Source: Sitta carolinensis
Lineage: Eukaryota; Chordata; Aves; Passeriformes; Sittidae
Length of the DNA stretch: 64,000 nucleotides
Assembly: GCA_032173965.1 (NCBI GenBank)
Contig: CM063287.1
Span: forward strand, 7,197,859-7,261,858
Reading direction: 5' to 3'
Below the pieces are notes generated by a model that saw only the letters and a program-made list of their open reading frames with translations, was not told the origin of the DNA and searched no databases. Made by a program: the position numbers and the translations under genes. Shown here piece by piece: positions 27,138-39,229 of the stretch (positions are counted from its first letter, which is position 1; each line of letters begins with the position of its first letter).

Positions 27138-27143
27138 AATAAA
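27138..27143 (+). promoter_or_regulatory. Candidate polyadenylation signal AATAAA
   Basis: AATAAA is followed about 25 bp later by a GT-rich element (TGTGTTGTGTTCTC), the usual spacing for a cleavage site near 27160. The motif alone is common by chance; the downstream GT-rich element makes it better than average. Confidence 0.35.
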
Positions 27144-27185
27144 CTGCAATTATTTTACAAATATGTGTTGTGTTCTCTTCTAAAT

Positions 27186-30100
27186 CTATCTCTAAGCTTC
27201 CTATAATGAATTTTTAAAAATGAGAAATATCCTCAGTGCTTGCATTGTATAAAATCTGTACTTAAAATCAATGGATGTACAACAAAAGGCCTGGGCTTGC
27301 TTATCCAAAACACACACATATAAAGTACCAAGTCTTCTGTAGTACTTTTTCTCCCTTTTTAAAAAGGAAAGTTCATAGTATATCATAATTCATACATTTT
27401 CAGAGACACTTCAGAAATACATATTCTGTCTCTGTTTTCTTTAGGGGTTGGAATTTGCCTATGAATCACAATATATTTTGTGTCAAAAAATTTAAAAGAA
27501 GAAAGTAATCTCCAAACACCTCTATATAAATTTCTCTGTCTAAATAATTTTTATTTTTTGCTGTGCTGCAAACTCTAATCTATACCTCCCTTCATTCTAG
27601 AGTCACAACAAAATAAAGATTCTTTTTACTATACCTAGCATTTAGTTGCTTAAGGGGAATTTGCTTTTCCCTTTAAATATTAAGAAGAAGCAATGGGGAG
27701 GTAGAAGAAAAGGACAGTTTATTAAAAATAGAAACTAAGCTCAGCATAGGAGGTGGGGTTTTGCTGTCTGCTCTTCAAAGCATATTAAGATGATAGCTCT
27801 CAAATATTTAAGGGTGTGCTACTTACTCAAATGTGCAGGTGTCTGTAAAAAACAAACAGCAAAAATTATCTTATCCTTAGATAGCAGTGTTCACCTTCAG
27901 TCCTACCCAGAGGGTCAGCAAGAGCAAAGAAAAGCAAAAGATTATTGACAATAATAATTGACAATTATTATTTGATAATTAGAACATTTTCAAAGATGCA
28001 GAAAGGTGCTAGGGGTTGTTTCAAACTTCCTGGGCATCCAGCTCCTCTGTAGATTGGAATATTCCTCCTGTTTTATTTACCATTAGTTAAGTAAATAGTG
28101 AACACAAGCAGTTGGCCTTACTAAAAGAAAGTATTCTGTCATTGAAATACTTTTGCTTGACTTCTGCACAATTTTTTTTATTTCCTAAAGCATATTTCAG
28201 TGGGAGAAAAATCTTCTCGAATGTTCTTGGCATTTTATCTTTGAAGAACCACTAAAATATGGTCTCATTTGCCCAAATGGGCTAATCAGGTTAAAGTGGG
28301 AGGGGGAAGAAAATAGAGACACATTGCAATAGGCAGCAGCATTGAGATTCTCTTGGAAGAGGAGGGAAGCCAGCCTCTCCCAGGCTGCTGCTTTAAGTAG
28401 GAATTGGCATCTCTATGTCCAGCCAGCCCTCCCTGGGGCTCTGGGGTTAATCTCACTGAGGAGAAGGTGCTGACAACCATGCCAGGACTCAGAAGCTCCC
28501 CTGAGAGAAGGAGGATGTTGTCACTTCAGAACAAAATGTCTCTCCCCAGCAGCCTCTGCTTCAGCAGACATCTCCCAGCACATGCTTGTCTCCGTCAGCT
28601 GGTGTGTCTAAGCTGCAGCACACTTACCTTTCTGCTTTAATAGCTTGTTAATGCCACTCTAAATTAACAGTGTTCATTCCAAGTGTTTCACACGCTGCTC
28701 AGGCTGTCGCAGGAACAGGAGATGTAAAGATCTGCTGAGGTAAATAAGAATAAATTTGAGATTAGCTACTGTGTATTTTGTATCTATTGTATGTCTTTAT
28801 ATAATATGGAAAAGTAACTTGATACCACTTGCTACATCAGATTTTATTCTGTTTGCAAAAGCAGTTTTGATAATGCTGTGTGGAATATTTTTAGCATGAA
28901 CCTTTTGCTTCTTTGCTGGAAAGAAATAAAAAAAAGCATCTACCTACTTTATAACTCGGAGGGTATGAAATTTGAGAAATGGTGACACAGTTCAGAGTGC
29001 ATGCCTGTCTCTCGTGCTCACTCACAGGCTTTTCCCTATTTAGTTTCTCTCCCAACATCTGCCAACAGTGCTGTCAGTTCTGTAGTTCTTTGATATTAGT
29101 ACAGATGCCCTTTCCCAAAGCTGAGAGGTCAGTGTCAGGAGAGGTGGGAGCACCTCGAGACACCATTTCACTTGGCACTGGAATGGTAATGTATTTCTGG
29201 GACTGCATTTCTGGAATTAGGAAACATAGGATGTACAGAAAGGCATTTGCAGCTCTTTTCTTGATGTATATTAGTGTGTGCAACCTGAAAATACAGCATC
29301 AGACTGCATCTTGAGATAGGTAAAGGTGGGAGATTGACTGTCCAGAGGTACAAGGACAAAAGAACCCACATCAAATCATCCCCGTTTCCAGAATGCATTA
29401 TGTGTTTGTGAATCAGTAGGATACAGGCACTGCTATTTTAAAACAACAGCTTAGAGGGTTTTTTCCTTATATCCTGTTAAATATGTGTTCAAGCTTTGTA
29501 TTAGCCACCTGAGAGACACAATTAAAGAAGCTCTTTTAAATAGAAAGAAATTTTCATCATGTTTAGCACTTGTTTAATAGCATCTTTATGGGTTTCCTCT
29601 GAGATAATTTAAAATATGGTTCCATAGGTCCTGGAGGTGTACTAGGACTGTGCTCCAAGTAAAGGAAGGGCTGGATATTGCTGTTCTCTTTGTGGTCAGT
29701 GGGAATTTTGCTAAAGCTGAGGCTTTCCTGGAACAAATCAAGACTATTGAATTTTTGCTGCAGCTTTAAAACAGTTGCTAAGGTTTCCTAGTTGTTTCAG
29801 GGTGTTCAAAGGGTTCAATGGCTGCAGTATTGGACTTACAAGTTTTGGAAGGCAGCAAATTGTTTCCAGAAGAGGGTGGGAGAGCAAGGGTCCAGTGACT
29901 GCACCTCCTGGAACCCAGGCTGTACTTTAGTATTTAGGAATTTTCATGATTCATTCATTCATCTCTAAAATACAGTGGGATAATATTCTTCCCTTTCCAA
30001 AAGCTGGATAGAGAGGCAATGATGTTTTCACACGTGCCAGTGCTGGCAGTGAATGGAGAAGGCTTGAAAATGGCAAGAGGCACAGCAAAATAGGCTGATC

Positions 30101-31354
30101 CCTTCTCAGGAGCCTTTGGAAACAGCAATCCCATTTGACTGCTTTCAAAACTGGAGGAAACTTTTTCAAGGTTTTCTGGCAAGATTCACAGATGCTCTCA
30201 GTCAGTATTCACTGGGTACAAATAAAAGGCTGAAGGGGGACTTATGGCTCCCTGATTTGAGCCTGACTTTGTTCTGGCCTTGGCAGAGACTAGAACAGCT
30301 TGAGTGCAATCCATTAGGTATGGGCCACCAGAGGCCAGTTGGGACCTGCTGTGGCCATGCCTGAATGTGCTCAATGTACAATCTCACAAAGCAAGAAATA
30401 TTTTCACATGGAAAGGAATAATGCTGTCTCTTTGTTTCCAGTGAGTGTTTTATGTGTGTGTATACCCCCAGGAGTGTTTACCTTCCGTGTCTTTGAGATG
30501 CCCTTCCTGTGTGATGCACAGTGACACCAGTCACCCTCTCTGGAGCCCCTCTACTGCCCTCAGTAACTCCCCTGGCATCATGGTGCCTGTTCCTCCACAG
30601 ATGATCCTGGGGCACAAAAAAGGAGCCAATGAAAATGCCATGGCTTTTTCATCATAGCAGAAACATGGAGAGGAAAAACAAAAATCAATGTTGTCAAGAG
30701 AGCAGAATCGATGGGGAGAGCAGAGTTAGCAGCAGGCTGCTTGGAGAACCTTGTATCCCACGGAACAGCCACAATAAGGTGACTCAAAAACTTGCTAATG
30801 AGCCTGGCAGCCCGTAAGGCAGAGGCAGTGTGTTGAATTCACATTTGTGTCAGCTTCATCATGCTTTACAAGCCCTGGGAGGCTTTTTAAAGGGAAGATA
30901 ATGTTTTGGCCCTGTGCACTATTTGCAGCTGAGGAATAATCAGAACAGAGAAGTATGACTCGCCTTAGTGCCTGTGCCTTGCAAAGGTGCAGGCAGACAC
31001 TGCAAACCCTAATCTCCTAAGTAACTGTGTTAATATGCTCTTTTTGTGTTGTGCAAAGGGCACAGATTTTAAGAGCTGTCCTTCTGAACAGAACAGGAAG
31101 GCAATAACCCCCCTGGCTTGTAAGCAGAGGCCTGCAAAGAGGGGAGAGAGGTGGGCCACCAGGAGTAGCACTCCACTACAAGCATTGTGATGCTGCTTTC
31201 ACAAATTTCTGCTGGGAATTCTGTAGTGTAATTGCCAGGGTTTTTGTCATAGAAAAATAGGCCATATGCTGCCTCGTTGTCTGCCTGTGTGAGTAAAAAA
31301 AAAATGACAGCCTTAACAGCAAGAAAAAGGAGGAGATGTAATATTCTAGAAAAC
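27186..31354. other. Unannotated AT-rich sequence
   Basis: No gene or known repeat is seen. At about 27950-27980 there is a short AT-rich cluster in which TTGACAAT recurs and partly folds back on itself. Confidence 0.5.
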
Positions 31355-31382
31355 ATGGCTGGTTTTATTCAGAGGAGAGAAG
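31355..31382 (+). CDS. Candidate first coding exon, unknown protein
   Basis: An ATG in good translation context (AAAACATGG) opens nine codons, MAGFIQRRE, and is cut after one base of the next codon by a strong donor, AAG then GTGAGT. The phase-1 end fits the next candidate exon at 34977, where the split codon would read Asp. No promoter or CpG island is visible upstream. It could also be the end of a longer internal exon. The peptide matches nothing I know. Confidence 0.18.
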
Positions 31383-34300
31383 GTGAGTGAAATTAAGCAA
31401 AAGCTTTCTGCCTCACCAGTTTTCTTCTTTTAAGTAAAAATTTGTAGACTGCTGACAATTATTATGTAAAACCAGAATCAATAGCTCATACCAGGGCTGA
31501 AATTTCTAAAGACTGCCAGCTTGATTAATTTTTAAGTAATGTATCTGAACTGCTCGTGCTGATTCAAGGTCAAAATTTGTAGATTGTGTGCAGCTTATGG
31601 TAAGAACCTTTGAGTTGTTCCTAAAGTTTAGTGTTCTGTCCAAGCACACTGATAGGACACAATTCACTACTAGTGGTACTCTTTTTTTTTTAAATTTCCA
31701 TCTGCTCATTTAGATGACAAGTGGAGCATCAAAGTGGCTGCTGAGGCAAACTTTGTAGCATAATGATTTTAAAGCCCATAAATCTGTGTTCAAGAAGACT
31801 GTGATCTTAAATACTTTTTTTCCCAAGGATTCCTCATGACTGGTGAGTGGCCAGTTGAAAGGAAAGAAATGTTCTCCCAGAAAGATGACCATTGGATTTG
31901 TGCATTCATAGCTTAAAATCCAAACATGGACATGCTTTTGTACCACTTTCTGGATGGCATCTCTTCTTTTCTAGCTGAATAGACCCTTGTAGACATTGGT
32001 GCAATGGGCAGCCTGAAATGTGAGGGAGAAACATGCAGAATACCTGTGCAAAGTATTTATCCTGCCCTGCTGTCAATTTTGAGCCTTACAATGTAGACAT
32101 CTCGTTCCAGTGTGTGAACATATGTACTGGCCTTTTAGCTCCATAAACAGTGTTATTGGAAAATATTAATTTGGTGTTGAACATCATAATATCAAGGCCA
32201 CTTCTGACTGCAGACACCTTTGATATATCTTCAAATTTAATGAAATAAGACAAAAAATGGAAATTGCTCTTCTCGTCAGACTGAGAATTAGTTTGAATGA
32301 TGTTAGGTCAAGCCAGATCCAAAAATGTCAATAGCTCCTGTTCCCCAAAAACATGGACAGAGTGCTACATCTGGAGATCAAATAATTGGGGTTATTTTGG
32401 ATTAATGTGAGAAGTGAATTTCAAACTCACACTTTGGATGTGGAAATTTTTCACTAGGTTCTTAATGTCTGCCCACATTGCAAGGGCATGGGTTTGTCTA
32501 CCCACAGGAGCAGAAACTTTGGTTTGTGGCACAGAAATTAGAGTCATCTGAAGGATTTAACCAAATCAATCTGCACAGGCTGCTGACTGCAGAAGAGAGA
32601 GGCTGATTGCAACCTTGTGCCCCACAGTATATGGGAGTTCCATTCTCTTGCCAGCATTATTTTGACTGTGTTCAGCACAGTGGCAGCACTTAGGAGGAAA
32701 AATCCCATTACAGACCTGTGTTTGAATTTCTACCACAGTGATACACCAAAATTCCTTACAAAATGAGCAGAAAGGGGAACTCCTATGTTAGCCTGCCTTA
32801 CTGGAGGGCACTGTCCATTATTCCTGCATAGTCCTCAGCCTGCTTATTCCAGTCCTGATGAGTTTCTATGGCTTTTCTCTGGATCTGTCCATGCCCACTT
32901 GCCTCTTCTGAGTCCCCATGTGTTTTACTGCTTTCCAGCAGCTATTATTACATGTGAGACTTCAGTGAGGGGTTCCTGTCCTCTCTTATTAGGTGTGGGG
33001 GACAGATATTCCAGGGAAACTCTCAGCTTTTAATTGGTCAGTAACTGAATAGGCCCTCTGTCAAAGTCTTTGATGGTTCTAATTCAAGCACGTGTTCCCA
33101 AGTTTCTCTGGAATTTAATGGCTTTTGAGACGGGGAAATGCAAACTTTGCTTTAGGCACAATGCATTCTTGAAAGTTTGAAAATAACTTTTCTCTGCCTT
33201 TGTGTCTTCACTGTTATATTCCTCTCTGTGGAAAGCTCTGCCTTCCTTTACCAACCCTTAGCTGTAAATTGATACACTTCTCTTTTAGAAAATTTGCTCT
33301 GTAGGGATCAGAATACATTAGCTCTGAAAGTTGTCGGAAATGTTTTCCATTATTATGGGAGCTTGTCAAATTCACAGTCCATGTGGAATGCAGATGCAGC
33401 AGCAACATTGACTCTTGTGTTGATGGCAGTGCATTCCAATTATCCTGGTGCTGGTGCAGGGGAGGGTATTTTTGGTCCTTGGGAAGCACAGTGGCACGAT
33501 GCCACATGTTACAAGATCAAGTCTCTTCCCTGATTTCAGATATAAGTGTGGAGGTAAGTGATACATGAAATCTCAGCCTGAAGGAGTCCAGGAGTGAGTG
33601 GTGAAAGGAGACTGATGGAATTACAGTAGCATATGGAGACAGAATTACAAGATGGAATTTCAATTTCAGCAACGCCTTTTCAGTCACTCAGGAGTCAATC
33701 AGCCATTTTTCATAAGCTAGGGTTCTGTATGGATTGATTTGTTATTGTTGCAAAGCCTTTTGTGCTGGGCTCAAAACCTTTTAACCCTGCTGGGGGTTTG
33801 GAACAGACCATCTCCCATCCCAAAAGCCGGGAATGTTCCTGCAGCCAGCTTTGCCAGGGATGGGAGCTCTCCACTGGTCTTGTCACGCTCGAAGGCAGCA
33901 CCACGACCCTGTCTCCCTGGCAATTACATGCCCACATAGGAGAAGCTGTGTTTCTAAGAACAAGTTCAGCTCCTAAAAAGCACTTTTGGAACACCGTGGG
34001 ATAACGTTCAGTGTTTGAAATTCACCAGGGTTCATAAAGCAGTCACTGGATGTTTTTCTCCCAGTCGTTCCAACTCTTTTCCTTTCTTTATTTTTTTTTC
34101 CCCAGAAAAGCAATGCAATTTACAGTCTGTAAGGGAGGCTTTTGGGACTGCATTGCCCCTGCCTGTCAATCTCAGACAAGACCTCACTGAAATACTTACA
34201 TTTGGGTGCCAAAAGCCAGAGATTTCTGAAATCATTACCTCATTCTGACAACTGAGAACCCCAGATTTGCAGTGAGCAGGGAGGCAATTCAATATTTTTA

Positions 34301-34976
34301 CTATAGTATTTGGAATTTCTTATTAATTTTAAATGATAGTGGCAAATAAGTTTCGTGTGAAATGTCTGTTCTGACAGGCCTGCAAAGGAAAGATGTCAGG
34401 AATACATGTAACTAGAGGATAACTTTCCTAAACTCAGATTTGTCAACAGCAAACCAGAAGGCAGAAACAAAGTGAAAATGTCATTTCCCAGTGGAACCAG
34501 TTCCTAATTGACACTTGTAGTCTGCAATGCCTGTTTCTCATTTAACACCTTTCACAGCAGAGGTACTTAAACTTTACCCCACGTTTTCTTGTTTAGTCTC
34601 AATTTCTTACTTTGACACACAGCAGAATCCTAAGGGGAAATGAAACAACAACCCTGCTGCTTGTAAGCTGATGAAACCTTTCTGGGAGAATCAATCCAGA
34701 AGAAAACTTGATATGATAGACTGCAGCTGGCTCTATGCAAGGTTTAGAAAGCAGTGTCTTAAAACATGTTGAATTTTTTTTTTCTCTGGAAAAGTCTCCA
34801 AGTAGAGCATGCAGTTCATTTTCAGATTGCAGTTTTAAAACCTGGTGAAACAGATCCTTGCATGTTTCAAAAAAAACATTGCTGCTTTTCTCCCTGTCCA
34901 TTAAAGAAACCCTGAAGATGTTGGGTGAGCTGATGACAGTAAATGACACTATATTTTTTGTATTTTAAATCTTCAG
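31383..34976. other. Unannotated sequence between candidate exons
   Basis: I see no known repeat or gene. If the flanking exon candidates are real, this is a 3.6-kb intron. Confidence 0.4.
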
Positions 34977-35095
34977 ATAATAAAAAGGAGGATGACGGCG
35001 CTTTTCGAAAGAAAGAAAGGAGAAGATTTTACTTGGCTTTGGAGGAGGTGGTTAAGGGAAGTGGTTTTGTGGAGGGAGAAGACTCCTCAAAGCAG
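34977..35095 (+). CDS. Candidate internal coding exon, unknown lysine/arginine-rich protein
   Basis: A T-rich tract ending CTTCAG gives a strong acceptor at 34976, and CAG then GTATAT gives a donor after 35095. After two bases completing a split codon, 39 codons are open and the last codon is whole. The peptide starts NKKEDDGAFRKKERRRFYLA, continues with an acidic and hydrophobic ALEEVVKG part and ends GEDSSKQ. The basic patch followed by a possible amphipathic helix is protein-like, but the purine-rich DNA alone favours K, E and R. It joins in phase to 31355-31382 upstream and 39164-39229 downstream. I do not recognise a family. Confidence 0.28.
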
Positions 35096-37919
35096 GTATA
35101 TTCCTCTAGCTTTTATTTCTGGGAAAGGTGAGATTTTAGGTTTGTCCTCAGGAAATCTGCTGGCTCAGAGAGATGCCTCTGTGCTTGGCTGACTCTGTTG
35201 GCTCCCAGTTTGTTACCTGGCTTCTGTGGCTCACTTCTGGGATTATGGCAGTCAGGGGAAGAGCCCGGAGGCATCTGTGTGGGGACACTGTCATTGAACA
35301 CCTGTCCTGACAGGAAAGAACCTCGCTCAGAGCTGGGATGACATTGCTCAGGTCAGAGCAGATTCCCTGTTCAAGGGATTGTCACATAGTCACGATTTCC
35401 CCTGGGCTCCTTAGGGATTTCCTGGGCTATTGTACTTTAGTTCTCCTCATAGGGAGCACACACATCCCAGGTATCTGACTGGGGCTCCCCTGGACTCCTT
35501 GCTTGGCAAAAGGTTCTGCTCAATACTGTGACACCTGAAGGTGTTTGCAGGTCTGCATTAAGGATTTAACATGAATCAGCTCCTCAGGAACCTGTTCTTA
35601 ATGATGAATGTAAATATTCTCCTTTCTTCTGCTTTTCACCTGGCCAGTGTAGGGTTTCAAATTGTTAATATTTTATGACCATTTTTTCTCCTCTTTCTCC
35701 TTCTTTCCTTCATCATACTGCTTTCTCCCTTTGGTTGAAGGTGCAGTAGAGGGTTATCTGGGTTTTATACTGCCATGCAGCACTCTGCTGCCTCATATAT
35801 GTTTGTTTGTCATTAAACTATTCATGTGTTTCATGTGGGCTTTTTCTCTCTGCCTTTCAACTCCTGTTTTTTAAATAAACAAGACAGCAAAGTCAGTGCT
35901 AGCTTTTTCCTGCTTACAGATTCAAAGAATGAAGATTCAATTGGCCACCTAAAATGCAAATTTACTTGCAGGTCTTTTCATGTAAATATGCAGGTCTTAA
36001 ATCCACATGTCACAGAAGAACCTAAAGAGGGGTTTTTCCTAACAATATAAAATATAGGTAGTGCCATTAGTTTGTTTAGATGACTACCAGATCAAACTAG
36101 GAAAACATCTCCAATCTCATCTTCCACTCTGAAGTAATTTTGTGTGTGACAGCTTTGTTTTTTCTGTTTGCAAAAATATCTTTCATCTTTTTATTCCTTT
36201 CACTGAAAGACATTTCACTTGTTTGTGGTCCTTGATCACCACATTCAAATTGGATGGCAGTGACAGCTTCTGTGCAAAGGATCTTTGTCATGTCCTCGTG
36301 TGCGTGCTTTGAGGCTCACCTAATTTAAGGTGAAAAAGAGTTTTGGGCTGCCTTCTGCACCATATTTGTGTCTAAACTTCCAGAGCTTGGGTAGTGTGCA
36401 TTCCTGGAAGCTGGAAGGCAGCAGAGGATAGGATACATGTAGGGTGAGAGTGTTTTGGCACAAACTAAATCCACTCTGCTACCAAGGGAAAAGTCTCACC
36501 TTTTTCTGTTGGCTCTTAGTCCACATTTCAAATTCTCCCAGCTGTCAGTGCCTGCCCTCACACATCTGCCTGAAAGATAATCTGTTTCTTTGAAGTTTAG
36601 CAGTTTAATCCAGGTTTTAGATTACATTATTTGACCTAAATTTTCATGTTGATTTGGATGTTCCCTTTCAGGGACTGACCCCAGATGCTGAAGTGGCACT
36701 TGCAGCAGGGGCTGGCCTGTGTTTCAGCGAGGCCCAGCCCTAGAAAAGCTGAGGAGTGTGTTCAACCACCCCTGGCTTTGGCAGAACTCACAACATTCAG
36801 GCAGAAGGGCAGAGTGTGCAGAATCAGTGCCTAAAATTGCAGTCGGGGTTTGGCAGAGTGTTTAGCTCAGCTGCCTCAAATTACACAAATTTTTGAAAGA
36901 ACCAGTGCTTCCTTCTGCTTTGGTAAGAGGAAAAGAAGTTCTGCACTGCCTCCTTTCCTGGGGGAACACCCCTACTCCTTTCACAAGGACAGCTACCTTC
37001 AGGAAAGCTCCCGGTGCTGCAGGGAGTGCCAGCAACAGGCAGGCCTCTTAGTAAATGTATTTTCTGTTAGTTTGAAAGGAGCATACCAGTAATTCACTTC
37101 CCCTTTATCAGCTCTTTTGGTTGTGTTTGTTTCCCTTGTAAAGTTTGGCACGTTTTCATCCCTACATCTTGCACTTAGTTATTTCTCTTAACAGCTCCCT
37201 TGTTTCACCTTTCAAATAGGGACTTTTTGGTTTTGCATGAAATCTGGTCTGTAGGTGGCCACAATTGGAGTTGTTAAGAATTTATCTTAAAAGCAAGAAA
37301 CTCTCTCCTGCTGTGAAGAGAATTTGTTAAAATAATTTACACAATTGAACGTGAATCCTGCCTTAAAAAGGCAGTCATACTTTCTAAACAGAAGGGAAAC
37401 TGGCCTCTCTTTTCCTGAAACAAGGGGATTTTCCAAGGTTATCTTCTCCGTAGTGTGAAATATCTTGACTTTCACTGAAACACAGTCAATTTCAGGCGGA
37501 ATTCTTTTATACTTTATTTTGACAACCATGAGGGAAAAGGCTCGAGGCTAAATATGAGATCTGCATCTTGTGCATTTTAGAACTAAAAGCTCCGTGAATA
37601 CTCTTCAGGGAACTTATCCATGTTTGAGGAACACATGAGCAATTAAAAAATTAAATGATTGGCTTTCTTTGGCTTGAGACTAAAAAAGGAGTAGCCTTAG
37701 CAAAGTGATGTCTTAAATTGCCACACAACTCTTACAAATATTTCTCTGCCAGTGGTTCCCTACCCTTGCAAAAATTATACAGGATGGCTGTTGCAGAAGT
37801 AGTTGGAAATGTAAAGAGGTAATACTGAAATTTGAAGTACTCATTCTCTCAGTCTTCAATACAGATATAACTCAAAACAAGACCTTGATTTGTTGATGTA
37901 AATAGAGTGGTTCGTTTAA

Positions 37920-38260
37920 TTGTGGAAACAACTGACTAACCCAGCTATGCTGTGAAGGGAGGTTTTTATACCCTGTGCTCTTCCAGCTTTCCAGAGTTAA
38001 ATAACTGCTGGAATAAAGGAGCCAAGAGCGTTCACATTGTGTTTATAAATCAGTTATTTGCATCTGATTTGCCAGGTTCTAATTTACTAATTAGCAAATG
38101 CTATTTAAACGTGTCTAAACCACAATTTCAAATTAGTATGCGTGGTAAAAGAAACAAGCTAATTGAAAACAGGCAATTTAAAGTTCACATGAAACTGTAT
38201 CTATTACTAAAAATCTGCTCTCTGAGTCACAGAGCCCTCACCGTTTGCCTGAGCACAGAG
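37920..38260. promoter_or_regulatory. Possible conserved non-coding element with homeodomain/POU-type sites
   Basis: An AT-rich, repeat-free block carries an exact octamer, ATTTGCAT, at 38056-38063 (the POU-factor site) and TAATTAGCAAATG at 38088-38100 (a TAATTA homeodomain core). The texture resembles vertebrate developmental enhancers. Conservation cannot be seen from one sequence, so this is inference. Confidence 0.22.
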
Positions 38261-38429
38261 AAGGGGGGCAGTGGTGCTGGCAGTCACAGCTCCTGCCTGC
38301 CCAGGGCATTTCTGGTCCCTGGCATTGCTGCAAAAGGCATCAGTACAGGTGTGTAGCACACTCAGTGGCTGGGCTACAACAAACTAGCCTTTGCCTTTGG
38401 GGTACGCTTGGAAAGGCTTTGAGTCATTT

Positions 38430-38720
38430 TCATATATTGAATTCTCAGAGAATATTAACACCATGCTTAACGTTTCGCTTACTTGTATTATGAAATGAAG
38501 TGCTCAAGTTAATTAGCAAAATGTCATGAATTTTCTGTTTTCTATCACGGGGGAATAGAATCGAGTGTCAAAGAATGTATCAACCTTTATTATCACTCCC
38601 AAATGTGATTATGGACCTACTGAGATGCACCTTAGAATTCTAATTTCTTTTTCATTTTAAGTTTTTGACAATAACTGTAGACATGGCATTCTGGCTTGTA
38701 TATTACATTTACAAATTATC
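38430..38720. promoter_or_regulatory. Possible conserved non-coding element, second block
   Basis: A second AT-rich, repeat-free block repeats the 11-mer TAATTAGCAAA (38510-38520) found 420 bp upstream at 38088-38098. Shared homeodomain-like sites in neighbouring unique sequence suggest a clustered regulatory element. Chance remains possible in AT-rich DNA. Confidence 0.2.
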
Positions 38721-39163
38721 TGTTACAGGAGTACTTCAAATATAAGACCATAATTTAAAGAGGCATTTTGGTCAGATGTCAAAGACCCAGCCTAAAACTG
38801 TTTTACAAAAACAATTAACAAATTAGTACAGTTCAGTTCGGTATGAAATCTCAATTAATATTCAATCAAAACTTGTTAGGCAAGATGCAGCAGAAATGTG
38901 TATATATTCAGGCTGAAGCCCCGTAATCACCAAGTTCAGGGGAAATTACAGACCCTTAGCATATTTAATAATAAGTTCTTTTCCTCACAAACCAATAATG
39001 CCAGCAAAAATAACCAAAGGAAGTGCTGGGTCCTTGAAAAGAGAGTGGGGAAGACATTGGGTCTTAGCCAAAACCAGGAAAAGTTGTGTTTGCCTAATTA
39101 AGAGAAAAAAAAAGAAGAAACTGAGTCGAGAAACCACCTTCCCTCCTTGCTCTGAGTTCACAG

Positions 39164-39229
39164 CTTTTGTTACTCGCCCCTGTGAAGGAACCAAGAATGA
39201 AAACATCCAGCAGCACCAGGAAGAAACAG
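39164..39229 (+). CDS. Candidate internal coding exon, unknown protein
   Basis: A pyrimidine-rich tract (CCTTCCCTCCTTGCTCTGAG) leads to TTCACAG at 39163, and AAACAG then GTATTT follows 39229. The 66-bp interval is open in phase 0, giving LLLAPVKEPRMKTSSSTRKKQ, which fits after the candidate exon at 34977-35095. It is also open in a phase-1 reading ending KNENIQQHQEET, so the frame is not decided by sequence alone. In phase 0 the frame stays open past the donor to a stop at 39472, so an unspliced terminal form is possible. No family is recognised. Confidence 0.18.
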
